DNA of 64,000 nt from Arthrobacter gallicola (lineage in GTDB: Bacteria > Actinomycetota > Actinomycetes > Actinomycetales > Micrococcaceae). The position numbers and the translations under genes were made by a program. The notes below the pieces were generated by a model that saw nothing but the letters and a program-made list of their open reading frames with translations, did not search any database and was not told the origin of the DNA. Shown here piece by piece: positions 1 through 6,834 of the stretch. The stretch is from assembly GCF_014836775.1 (NCBI RefSeq), contig NZ_JACSQD010000007.1:62001-126000 (forward strand), read 5' to 3'. Positions within the stretch are counted from its first letter, which is position 1. Each line of letters begins with the position of its first letter.

Positions 1-450
1 CCCTTGTTCGGAGCACCCTTGTTTGGAGCGCCCCGGCCGGCGGATCCCCGGCCTGAGGTCCCTCTGGCGTCCCGTCGGGCAGCCGGCCCGGCGGCCCGGC
101 CTGCTGGCAACCGGCCGGCAGACCATCGGCCGGCCGGGCTCTGTCCGGCCGGGCTCTGTCCGGCTGGGCTCTGTCCGGCTAAGCTCTGGCCGGTTGGACG
201 TCGCCCGGTTGCTGTCTGTCCGGCGGGCCATCGTCCTGCCGATACCTGTGTGGCGGGTCGTCGCGCTGCCCATCCCCGCCTGACGGGCAGCCGTCCCGCG
301 GGCACCTGCCCCGCGGGCAGCCGTCCGGAAAACCTCCAGCCGGGACGCCTCCAGCCGGTGGACCTGGAACCGGAAGACCTGGAAACGGTGGGGCTCTGAG
401 CGGCGGGGTTCTGACCGTCGGGGCTCGACCCGGCAGCGCTGAGCCGCCCT
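1..450. repeat. 15-bp-period minisatellite, possibly the 3' end of a pentad-repeat ORF
   Basis: The sequence has a 15-base period, clearest at about 136-180 where GGGCTCTGTCCGGCC-like units run in tandem, and degenerate to either side. Plus-strand frame 1 is open from base 1 to a stop at 397-399. It would encode five-residue units such as PAGLC, PAGLC, PAGLC, PAKLW and PVGRR, ending in VGL. The DNA period continues past that stop (GGGCTCTGA, GGGTTCTGA, GGGCTCGA spaced by 15), which argues for a DNA-level repeat. It could still be the C-terminus of a pentapeptide-like protein starting left of the window. I see no permease or ATPase for the adjacent binding protein here, and no clear terminator for it. 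Confidence 0.45.
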
Positions 451-468
451 GCCTCCGGGGACACGGAA

Positions 469-1527
469 TTACTTGAGGAGTTCATTGAACTTCGCGACCG
501 CTCCTGCCTGCTTCTCAGCGATGACCGCAAGATCCGGGTTCAGCAGCTGAAGGTCGGCCAGCTCGGGCGCACCCTCGGGAACACCGGCGTCGTCGCGGAC
601 CGGGAGGTAGGACTGCGCCACAGCCAGCTCCTGGCCTTCCTTGGAGACCAGGAACTCCACGAACTCGTTGGCAGCGTCCGGGTTCTTCGAATCAGTGAAG
701 ACCCCGGCCGGCTGGGAGACGTACGGAACGCCGTCGGACGGGTAGTTCAGGCTGATCGGCGAGCCCTTCGCTGCCAGTTCACGGGCCACATAATCCACCA
801 CAATCCCGATTCCCGAGGTACCGGCGGCCACGGCCTGACCCACCGGGCCGTTGCTTTCCAGCACGGTCGGTTCGTTGCTGATCAGGTTCTTCAACCAGTT
901 CTCGCCCAGGGCCGGGGTTTCGAGCCAGACGGTGGTGTTGAAGGCAGCGGCACCTGACACATCCGGGTTCGGCATGGCAATCAGGCCCTTGTATTCCGCG
1001 TTGGTCAGCTCGGCCCAGGACTCGGGGGCGCTGTCCACCAGCGTGGTGTTGTAGGCGATGACCGTGGGGATGATGCGGGTGCCCACGTAGTAGCCCTCGG
1101 CGTCGACAAGGCCGTCGATCTCTTGATTCAGTTCACCGGCATTGTCGATGTCCAGGACCTGCAGGTCGCCCTCAGCGGCGTACGCCTCGAACGTGGGGAC
1201 ATCGGCGGCGAGGATCACGTCTGCTTGGATGCCGCCGGTCTCCTTCTCCGTGGCGATCCGGGTCTTCAGTTCGCCGGTGCCGGCCCGGAAGACCTCAACG
1301 CTGACCTCCGGGTTGACCTTGTTGTAGGCGGCGACCAGTTCATCGATCTTGGCCTGCGGCTCGGAGGTGTAGACCGTGAGGGTCCCGGTGGCACCGGCTC
1401 CGGTGCTGGACGCCGTGGCTGCCGGGGAGTTCTCGGCACCGTCGGCACTGCCGCTGCAGGCGGTCAGGAGCGCCAAAGATGCCAGTGAGACGACGGCGAG
1501 GGCGGGGTACTTAGTGCGGTGCAGCAA
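469..1527 (-). CDS. ABC transporter substrate-binding lipoprotein (Fe3+/2-aminoethylphosphonate type)
   Basis: A 352-residue secreted binding protein. A signal peptide ends in the lipobox LTAC (about residues 20-23), followed by a Ser/Ala-rich linker and a family 1 extracellular binding domain starting LTVYTSEPQ. The match is to the iron(III)/phosphonate-type group (FbpA/PhnS-like). The start is TTG at 1527 because AAGGAG lies 6 bases upstream. The frame runs open further upstream but without a leader peptide. The start overlaps the end of the metallophosphoesterase gene by 17 nt, so translation is probably coupled. No permease or ATPase gene follows within the window. The two upstream phosphatases suggest that the ligand may be a phosphorylated compound, but this is inference. 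Confidence 0.85.
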   Translation of the reverse strand: MLHRTKYPALAVVSLASLALLTACSGSADGAENSPAATASSTGAGATGTLTVYTSEPQAKIDELVAAYNKVNPEVSVEVFRAGTGELKTRIATEKETGGIQADVILAADVPTFEAYAAEGDLQVLDIDNAGELNQEIDGLVDAEGYYVGTRIIPTVIAYNTTLVDSAPESWAELTNAEYKGLIAMPNPDVSGAAAFNTTVWLETPALGENWLKNLISNEPTVLESNGPVGQAVAAGTSGIGIVVDYVARELAAKGSPISLNYPSDGVPYVSQPAGVFTDSKNPDAANEFVEFLVSKEGQELAVAQSYLPVRDDAGVPEGAPELADLQLLNPDLAVIAEKQAGAVAKFNELLK

Positions 1528-2470
1528 TGGGTTCTCCTTGGGAAACCGGCAGCAGCGGCTGCTGCCGGCAGGGGTGGCCCGGGGCCCGTGCGGGCACCGG
1601 GATCGGATGAGTGGAACGGGTGATGTTCGCGGCTGGGACGGCGGTCCTGCTGAACACCAGGGCTCCGGCGTTTTGGCGTCCGGCGGGCAGCAGCGGCACC
1701 GGAACGGCGCTGAAGCTGCCCTTTTCGCCCAGCCGGATGACCGAGAGCCAGCTGCTGTCCAGGCCCTGCACTGTCTCCGGCGGGGCGGACAGGTCCTGGC
1801 CGTAGGACACCGCCGGACCGGCCCAGACCGGCACACCACCCAGCCGTCCGGAAACCGCATGGTGATAGTGCCCGCACAGGACGGCGCGGACGTCGGTCCC
1901 GGCCAGCACGCCGGCGAGTTCTGCCGGCCGGGCCAGGCCGCGGCCGGCCAGCTGCGGCAGCAGGGAATCGACGGGCGGATGGTGCAGGGCCAGCACTGTG
2001 CCGTCTGGCGCAGGCTCGGCCAAGACGGTATCCAGCCAGTGCAGCTGCTCGCCGGTGAGGCGGCCTGCGGGCTGGCCGGGGTCGTGCGAATCCAGCGTGA
2101 TGAGGCGCAGTCCCCCGACAAAATGCACGTCATTCCCCGGGCCGGGCCCCATGTCAGTGCGCGAGCCGGTGAACGTTTCCGCAGCCCACGCGCGGGGGCC
2201 GGGAACGTCGTGGTTACCGGGCAGCAGGATCACCGGGCAGCCCAGCTCCCGGCCAGCCCGGGCGAACAGCTCAGCGGCAGCGGCATAGATATCGCCACCG
2301 GCGTCGGCTATGTCACCGGTAATCACCACGGCGTCGGGCCGGTAGCGGGCCGCGGCGCGCAGGGCCTCGGCAGTGCGCGCCCATGTATCCAGGACACCAA
2401 ACAGCAGCTCATCCGGCTGACGCAGATGAGTGTCCGTGAGGTGGATCAAGGTGTATCCGGGGCCGTTCAT
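1511..2470 (-). CDS. Metallophosphoesterase (class III cyclic-nucleotide/glycerophosphodiesterase type)
   Basis: A 319-residue calcineurin-like phosphoesterase. The dimetal motifs appear in order: DTH at residues 13-15, GDIAD near 51, GNHD near 85 and GHYHH near 200. This is the CpdA/GpdQ/Rv0805 group, which hydrolyses phosphodiesters. The substrate cannot be read from the sequence. There is no signal peptide, so it should be cytoplasmic. The ATG at 2470 overlaps the TGA of the upstream phosphatase gene (ATGA), and its 3' end overlaps the binding-protein start, so the three genes form one translationally coupled operon. Confidence 0.88.
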   Translation of the reverse strand: MNGPGYTLIHLTDTHLRQPDELLFGVLDTWARTAEALRAAARYRPDAVVITGDIADAGGDIYAAAAELFARAGRELGCPVILLPGNHDVPGPRAWAAETFTGSRTDMGPGPGNDVHFVGGLRLITLDSHDPGQPAGRLTGEQLHWLDTVLAEPAPDGTVLALHHPPVDSLLPQLAGRGLARPAELAGVLAGTDVRAVLCGHYHHAVSGRLGGVPVWAGPAVSYGQDLSAPPETVQGLDSSWLSVIRLGEKGSFSAVPVPLLPAGRQNAGALVFSRTAVPAANITRSTHPIPVPARAPGHPCRQQPLLPVSQGEPIAAPH

Positions 2471-3276
2471 GACGCGGGGATTCCCTCGTTATGCAGCAGG
2501 CCGCGGGCCGGGAGGTCGGAGTCCAGCAGGTCGCGGGCCCGGTCCAGGAGGTCCCGGCCCAAGCCGTGCCGCAGCAGGTAGGCTGCGGCACCCGTCTCGC
2601 CGTCGAAGGATTCTTCCGCCAGAAGCTGCAGGGCGCTTTCCAGAACCTCGGGCGGGCTGGCCAGGTGCAGGCGGACAGCTGTGGCCAGTTCCGCGGGATC
2701 CGTCGTCCGGCTGCGGAGCCGGTCCAGCACAGCCTGGCGGAAGGAAGGAGGAAGGGCCGCTTCGGTGCGGGAGTAGTCCGCCACGATGGCCCCGCGGGAA
2801 GCACCGGCGGCGGCCAGCACCAGCGCGATGATCAGCCCGGTACGGTCTTTCCCGGCAGCACAGTGCACCAGGACACCGCCGTCGAGGTTTCGGATTACAG
2901 CCGCGGCGGCGCGGGTCAGTGCCGGGGCGCAGTTCTGCAGCAGATGCCGGTAAACGGCTTCGATTGGTTCGGAGATGGGAATGCTTCCGCGGTAAAGCGG
3001 GACGTTCACCACCTGCGTTCCGGCCGGAACATGATCCGGGGCCGCGGCGACTTCCATCGGCTCGCGCAGGTCCACTACCGTGGCGATCCGTGCGGACGCC
3101 AGCTCAGTGAGACCGGACGCGTCGAGGTCGTTCAGAGCTCCGGACCGGAAGAGCAGCCCCCGGCGAAGTCCCGGAATTCCGGTTCCGTCCGCCGCATCAC
3201 GGAAATTGAACAATCCGCTGACTGACGGCGGAACGTCTGCAGGTGCCTGCAGATCTGGGGGCAGCTCGGTATTCAT
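2467..3276 (-). CDS. Tyrosine-protein phosphatase (Y_phosphatase3 family)
   Basis: A 269-residue protein with FNFRDAA near residue 24, RSG near 44 and the signature HCAAGKDRTG with nucleophile Cys139. This is the bacterial atypical dual-specificity/PtpB-like family, which removes phosphate from proteins, phosphoinositides or small phosphoesters. ATG at 3276 was chosen because the family's N-terminus begins here; AGAGG lies just upstream. It is the first gene of the operon with the phosphodiesterase and binding protein. In that setting a role in processing imported phosphoesters is as plausible as protein signalling. Confidence 0.85.
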   Translation of the reverse strand: MNTELPPDLQAPADVPPSVSGLFNFRDAADGTGIPGLRRGLLFRSGALNDLDASGLTELASARIATVVDLREPMEVAAAPDHVPAGTQVVNVPLYRGSIPISEPIEAVYRHLLQNCAPALTRAAAAVIRNLDGGVLVHCAAGKDRTGLIIALVLAAAGASRGAIVADYSRTEAALPPSFRQAVLDRLRSRTTDPAELATAVRLHLASPPEVLESALQLLAEESFDGETGAAAYLLRHGLGRDLLDRARDLLDSDLPARGLLHNEGIPAS

Positions 3277-3852
3277 GGAACCTCTGGGTCGTGCTCGGTT
3301 GGGACTCTCCGAGTTCACCCAGCGAAGGTTAATCAGCGGTGAACACACCCCGGCGCTCAGGCCAACCGTGCGCGAACACTCTGCCCCAGCTGACCCCTCT
3401 CCCGTCACGCACTTCCGGTCGCCCGGTTCTGCCGTATCTGAACTCCTTGATGGATCCTGCCGACTCCCCCGCGCCCACAGTTCCCACGATGTGGGGCTGG
3501 AGTTACCGCTGAGGTCACAGCAGGCAACACCTTCAACACTCCCTGGGAACCGTGGCCCACAGCCCGCCAAACTGCGTGAACTCGGCTCTCGCACGGCCAA
3601 CCTGCTCAGAATTCGCGGGAAAAATGCACTGCGGGGTAACACCAGCCCCAGCCGTACCAACGGTCAGGCAACCAGTAGCCAGGCCGATGGATCCGGACGA
3701 AGAACCCTCCGTTTTGGGTCAAATCGACCGTGCTGGGACTTCCCTGCCGTGGCGCCCCGGCAGGAAAGTCCCAAACGGGCAGGAAAATCCCAAACTGGCA
3801 GGGGAACCCCAAACCGGTGGAAAACGGTCTGCCAAACGGCAGGGGAGTACAG
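3277..3852. other. 576-bp intergenic region without a supported gene
   Basis: This region separates the phosphatase operon from the next minus-strand gene. Open frames cross it on both strands, but they lack ribosome sites and recognisable domains. It must hold the promoter of the phosphatase operon at its left side. Its right part contains the iterated 18-bp element described separately. Confidence 0.5.
3734..3814. repeat. Four copies of an 18-bp element, one inverted
   Basis: Three direct copies, consensus on the plus strand GGCAGGAAARTCCCAAAC, lie at 3759-3776, 3778-3795 and 3797-3814, giving a 19-bp period. A fourth copy in opposite orientation at 3734-3749 (TGGGACTTCCCTGCCG) pairs with the first to form a hairpin of about 16 bp with one mismatch. 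A partial copy follows near 3830-3845. It could be a terminator cluster for the gene at 3853-4539, a multi-site operator or a REP-like element. Confidence 0.6.
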
Positions 3853-4539
3853 CTAGCGTCCGCGACCCCGCCGGAAGCCATCAGCCTGCACGGTGAGCAG
3901 CGTCAAGGCACCGATCAGCCCGAGCAGCAGCAGGAACGGACCCACGCCGTACAGGTTGGAAGCGATGACGCTGGGCCCGCTCTCCATCCCCTGACCCGTG
4001 GCCGGATCAACCGAGACGTATCTTGGCGGCTCGAGGGCTCCCGTCAGCCAGAACAGGCCAGCTGCCAGCATCACGGCCACCAGCACCCATGCCGCACAGA
4101 GGTACGGATTGAACCAACGCCGGGGTCCATCAGATGCGGATAGACCGTGGCTGGCGGACAATCCGCTGGAAACCGGCGCCCCGCGGTCACCCTCGGAGCG
4201 GCCCGGGTTCCCCACCTCTTCAATTCGGATGGACTCGCCAGCCAACGCGGAACCATCTTCGCAGCCGGAAGTGCCGCTCCCACCGGAGGCCCCAACCGGG
4301 TGTTGCCGGGCGGCGCGGTCCCCGGCCCGGGCGACGGAACGCCCACCGGACCTGACTGCAGCGGCACGGCCCCCGGCCCTGCCGGCGGTCAAAACCTCGG
4401 CCTCATCATTCCCGGCGGTCTGCCCCACAGCAGACGGAACAGATCCGCCGCCGTCGACAATCGGCACCGGGTCCTGAGTCTGGCCAGCCCGTGGCCGCGC
4501 GTACAGCCGGTAGTCCTCCGACGGTGTGTGATTCCCCAT
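3853..4539 (-). CDS. Hypothetical membrane protein with disordered N-terminus
   Basis: A 228-residue protein I do not recognise. The first ~140 residues are rich in Gly, Ala, Arg and Ser and look disordered. Two hydrophobic segments follow, PYLCAAWVLVAVMLAAGLFW (near 150) and VGPFLLLLGLIGALTLLTVQ (near 195), and the protein ends in a basic FRRGRGR tail. ATG at 4539 is chosen because the box TAAGCT lies 7 nt upstream on the coding strand, a leaderless arrangement, and no Shine-Dalgarno is present. The three-frame openness typical of GC-rich DNA makes the disordered part less certain than the membrane part. Confidence 0.65.
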   Translation of the reverse strand: MGNHTPSEDYRLYARPRAGQTQDPVPIVDGGGSVPSAVGQTAGNDEAEVLTAGRAGGRAAAVRSGGRSVARAGDRAARQHPVGASGGSGTSGCEDGSALAGESIRIEEVGNPGRSEGDRGAPVSSGLSASHGLSASDGPRRWFNPYLCAAWVLVAVMLAAGLFWLTGALEPPRYVSVDPATGQGMESGPSVIASNLYGVGPFLLLLGLIGALTLLTVQADGFRRGRGR

Positions 4540-4546
4540 GGCGGCG

Positions 4547-4552
4547 AGCTTA
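4547..4552 (-). promoter_or_regulatory. -10 box of a probable leaderless promoter
   Basis: TAAGCT on the minus strand, 7 nt before the ATG at 4539. It fits the actinobacterial TANNNT -10 consensus with transcription starting at or next to the start codon. Confidence 0.45.
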
Positions 4553-4698
4553 CTCGACACCGTCCTGGGCCGGGCCAAGGCAGCCGCGGGCACCGGGGCC
4601 ACACCCAAGGCCACACGGCGTAATATCCCGGGGCTTCTCCCAGATTCGGGTTCTACGGTGGTGGCTTCGCTCCGGCCACCACTACCGAAGGAACCTGC

Positions 4699-5325
4699 AT
4701 GAGCACCACCACCGCCACAGCTACCCCTGCCAAAACCAACGCCAACGCCAACGCCAACGGCCAGAAGACGATTGATCCGCAGACGCTTGCCTCCCTGATC
4801 CGGGAGAATCCTGCGCTGACGCTCGTTGATGTCCGGAGCCCCGCCGAATTCGAATCCGCGCACATCCCCGGCTCCCGGAACATTCCGCTGCCACTGCTCT
4901 CCGAACACGCTGTGGAGCTCGCGGCCCGGTTGGGGAACGACGTCGTGATCCTGTGCCAGTCCGGTGTGCGGGCCAGGCAGGCCCATGAACGGCTGGCCGC
5001 GGCTGGTCTGCAGGGTGGTGCGGTGCTCTCCGGCAGCGTCGCGGATGTGGAAAAGGCCGGCGGCACCGTGGTGCGCGGAAAGCAGGTCTGGGACATGGAA
5101 CGCCAGGTCCGGTTCGTTGCCGGCAGCCTGGTGGGGATCAGCCTGCTGGCTGGACGCACGGTTTCCCCGAAGTTCCGGATCCTGGCCGGCGGCATCAGCA
5201 GCGGCCTGGTGTTCTCCGCACTGTCAAACACCTGCGCCATGGGCAAAGCGCTCTCCTACCTGCCCTGGAACCAGGGCAGGTCCGAGCCCTCCTGGGACGA
5301 AATCCAGACTCAGCTCGACCGGTAA
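4699..5325 (+). CDS. Rhodanese-like sulfurtransferase with membrane tail (YgaP-like)
   Basis: A 208-residue protein. Residues 23-115 form a rhodanese domain with DVRSPAEF and the active loop CQSGVRA, where Cys86 would carry the persulfide. The C-terminal part (about 125-180) matches the DUF2892 membrane domain of YgaP-type proteins, so it probably acts at the inner face of the membrane in sulfur transfer. GGAA lies 6-7 nt before the ATG. The N-terminus has a low-complexity NANANA run caused by a short AACGCC tandem. The gene stands alone, convergent with hmp. Confidence 0.88.
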   Translation: MSTTTATATPAKTNANANANGQKTIDPQTLASLIRENPALTLVDVRSPAEFESAHIPGSRNIPLPLLSEHAVELAARLGNDVVILCQSGVRARQAHERLAAAGLQGGAVLSGSVADVEKAGGTVVRGKQVWDMERQVRFVAGSLVGISLLAGRTVSPKFRILAGGISSGLVFSALSNTCAMGKALSYLPWNQGRSEPSWDEIQTQLDR

Positions 5326-5337
5326 GAGCCGCGCGCC

Positions 5338-5387
5338 CGTTCCTGCCGGGACCTGATGCCCCGGGCAACCAGGCCCCGGCAGGAACG
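5338..5387. terminator. Bidirectional terminator between rhodanese gene and hmp
   Basis: Perfect 13-bp inverted repeat, CGTTCCTGCCGGG at 5338-5350 and its complement at 5375-5387, with a 24-nt loop. It lies between two convergent genes; there is no long T-tract. Confidence 0.6.
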
Positions 5388-5400
5388 AACGCCGATCTGG

Positions 5401-6603
5401 CTACTGGACGTCAGCCTGCCAGAGGTCGGGGCCGAAGACCTCGTACTGGATATCCTGTGCCGCAACCCCGCGCTCAATCAGTGCGCTGCGGATCGCCTGC
5501 ATAAAGCCCAGCGGCCCGCACAGGTAGTACTCGGCGTCGGCGGGGAGGTCCACCGCGGACAGATCCATGGCACCGGAGAACTGGTTGGCGGCCTCCAGCC
5601 CAGCCGCAGCCGAGAACCAGGTGCTGAGCGAGGCACCCGGCAACTTCGCCAGATCCGCACGTACCTGGTCCCGCACCGCGAACGCTTCCTCCGACTTGTC
5701 AGCGTGCAGCAGAGTGACCGGGCGCGTGGCTGATGCCTGCGCCAGGTGGGAAATCATCCCGGCCATCGGGGTGATGCCGATCCCGGCGCTGGCGAACACC
5801 ACCGGCCGGCCGGTGTCCTTCAGGACAACCTCGCCGAACGGTGCCGAGAGGACCAGCTCGTCGCCCACCTGGACGGCCGCGTGCAGCAGGTTCGACACCT
5901 CGCCGTCGGGCGTCGTCCGGCCGTGGACCCGCTTGACCGCAAACTGGCGGTGCCGCCCGTCATCGGCGCGGGTCAGGCTGTACTGCCGCGGCTGGTGCAC
6001 ACCGTCGGGCATCAGTGCCTTGAGCGAGACGTACTGGCCGGGCAGAGCCGGAGAGGCAGCGCTCCCGTCGGTACGCTCGACGACGAAGGTCACCACATCC
6101 GCTGTCTCCTGGATCCGCTCCACCACGCGCCAGGTCGCCCAGACGCTGTCCGGATCCACGTCCGCCGCGGCATACATGGCGCGTTCCTGGTTGATCAGGG
6201 CGTTAGCCATCAGCCAGTAGACCTCATCCCAGGCGGCGGCCACCTCGGGGGTGACGGCCTCGCCCAGGACGTCAACAATGGCCCACATCAGGTGGTCGTG
6301 GACTACCTTGTACTGCTCCGGCCGCAGGCCCAGGGATACGTGCTTGTGCGAAATCCGCGCCAGTAGATGATCCGGCAGTTCCCCGGGCTTATTCACCAGG
6401 AAACTGGCGAAAGCGGCCACGGAGCCGGCCAGCGCCTGCTGCTGGCGGCCGTCGGCCTGGTTTCCGCGGTTGAAGAGGCCATCAAGCAGTTCAGGTTTCT
6501 CGGCGAACATGTGTGAATAGAAGCGTTTCGCGATCTCCCCGATATTCGCTCCGACCACCGGCAAAGTGGCCTCGACAACGGGACGGGATGTATCTGAAAG
6601 CAC
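5401..6603 (-). CDS. hmp: Flavohemoprotein, nitric oxide dioxygenase
   Basis: A 400-residue protein with the full family architecture. A globin domain (about 1-140) carries the proximal haem ligand His88 in SHKHVSLGL. An FAD domain has RQYSLTRA, and a C-terminal NAD(P)H domain has CGPLGFMQAI. It oxidises NO to nitrate using O2 and NAD(P)H in the cytoplasm. The ATG is preceded by AAGGAG on the coding strand. A 17-bp dyad about 83 nt upstream may be the site of an NO-responsive regulator. The gene is monocistronic. Confidence 0.95.
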   Translation of the reverse strand: MLSDTSRPVVEATLPVVGANIGEIAKRFYSHMFAEKPELLDGLFNRGNQADGRQQQALAGSVAAFASFLVNKPGELPDHLLARISHKHVSLGLRPEQYKVVHDHLMWAIVDVLGEAVTPEVAAAWDEVYWLMANALINQERAMYAAADVDPDSVWATWRVVERIQETADVVTFVVERTDGSAASPALPGQYVSLKALMPDGVHQPRQYSLTRADDGRHRQFAVKRVHGRTTPDGEVSNLLHAAVQVGDELVLSAPFGEVVLKDTGRPVVFASAGIGITPMAGMISHLAQASATRPVTLLHADKSEEAFAVRDQVRADLAKLPGASLSTWFSAAAGLEAANQFSGAMDLSAVDLPADAEYYLCGPLGFMQAIRSALIERGVAAQDIQYEVFGPDLWQADVQ

Positions 6604-6685
6604 GTAAAACTCCTTGACTTAACGAAACGCAATTCGAAAGCCAGGAGTGATTTTCTGCCGACTTCCGACAGTCACAGTACTCCTC

Positions 6686-6702
6686 TTCTACGCCGTGTAG
6701 AA
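6686..6702. promoter_or_regulatory. Candidate operator upstream of hmp
   Basis: Perfect dyad TTCTAC-N5-GTAGAA about 83 bp upstream of the hmp start. Position and symmetry fit a dimeric repressor or activator. I cannot assign it to NsrR or another known NO sensor from sequence alone. Confidence 0.45.
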
Positions 6703-6780
6703 ATCACGGTAAGGCTGTCCCCCAGGCGGCCCGTCAGGACATGGACGATGGCCTCTGACGCGCCCGCAGCAGCAGCAAAA

Positions 6781-6818
6781 GGCCGACGCCGGCACCCAGG
6801 CGGGTGCCGGCGTCGGCC
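6781..6818 (-). terminator. Rho-independent terminator of the repeat-rich membrane protein gene
   Basis: Perfect 17-bp stem (6781-6797 pairing with 6802-6818) with a 4-nt loop. It is followed on the minus strand by TTTT (6780-6777) and lies 16 bp past the stop of the gene at 6835. Confidence 0.88.
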
Positions 6819-6834
6819 GCTGTATTTTCCAGGG

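Noticed and set aside
1528..2133. N-terminal extension of the binding lipoprotein to about 554 residues
   Set aside because: The extension lies inside the phosphoesterase gene in another frame and would put the lipoprotein signal in the middle; TTG at 1527 with AAGGAG is the real start.
1376..2581. Long plus-strand open frame (about 400 codons) opposite the binding-protein and phosphoesterase genes
   Set aside because: It is the antisense of two genes with clear motifs; its translation shows no domain and is rich in Gly/Arg/Ala as expected for a GC-rich shadow frame.
3080..3856. Plus-strand open frame of 258 codons across the 3277-3852 gap
   Set aside because: It begins antisense to the phosphatase gene, runs through the 18-bp repeats, and has no ribosome site or family resemblance.
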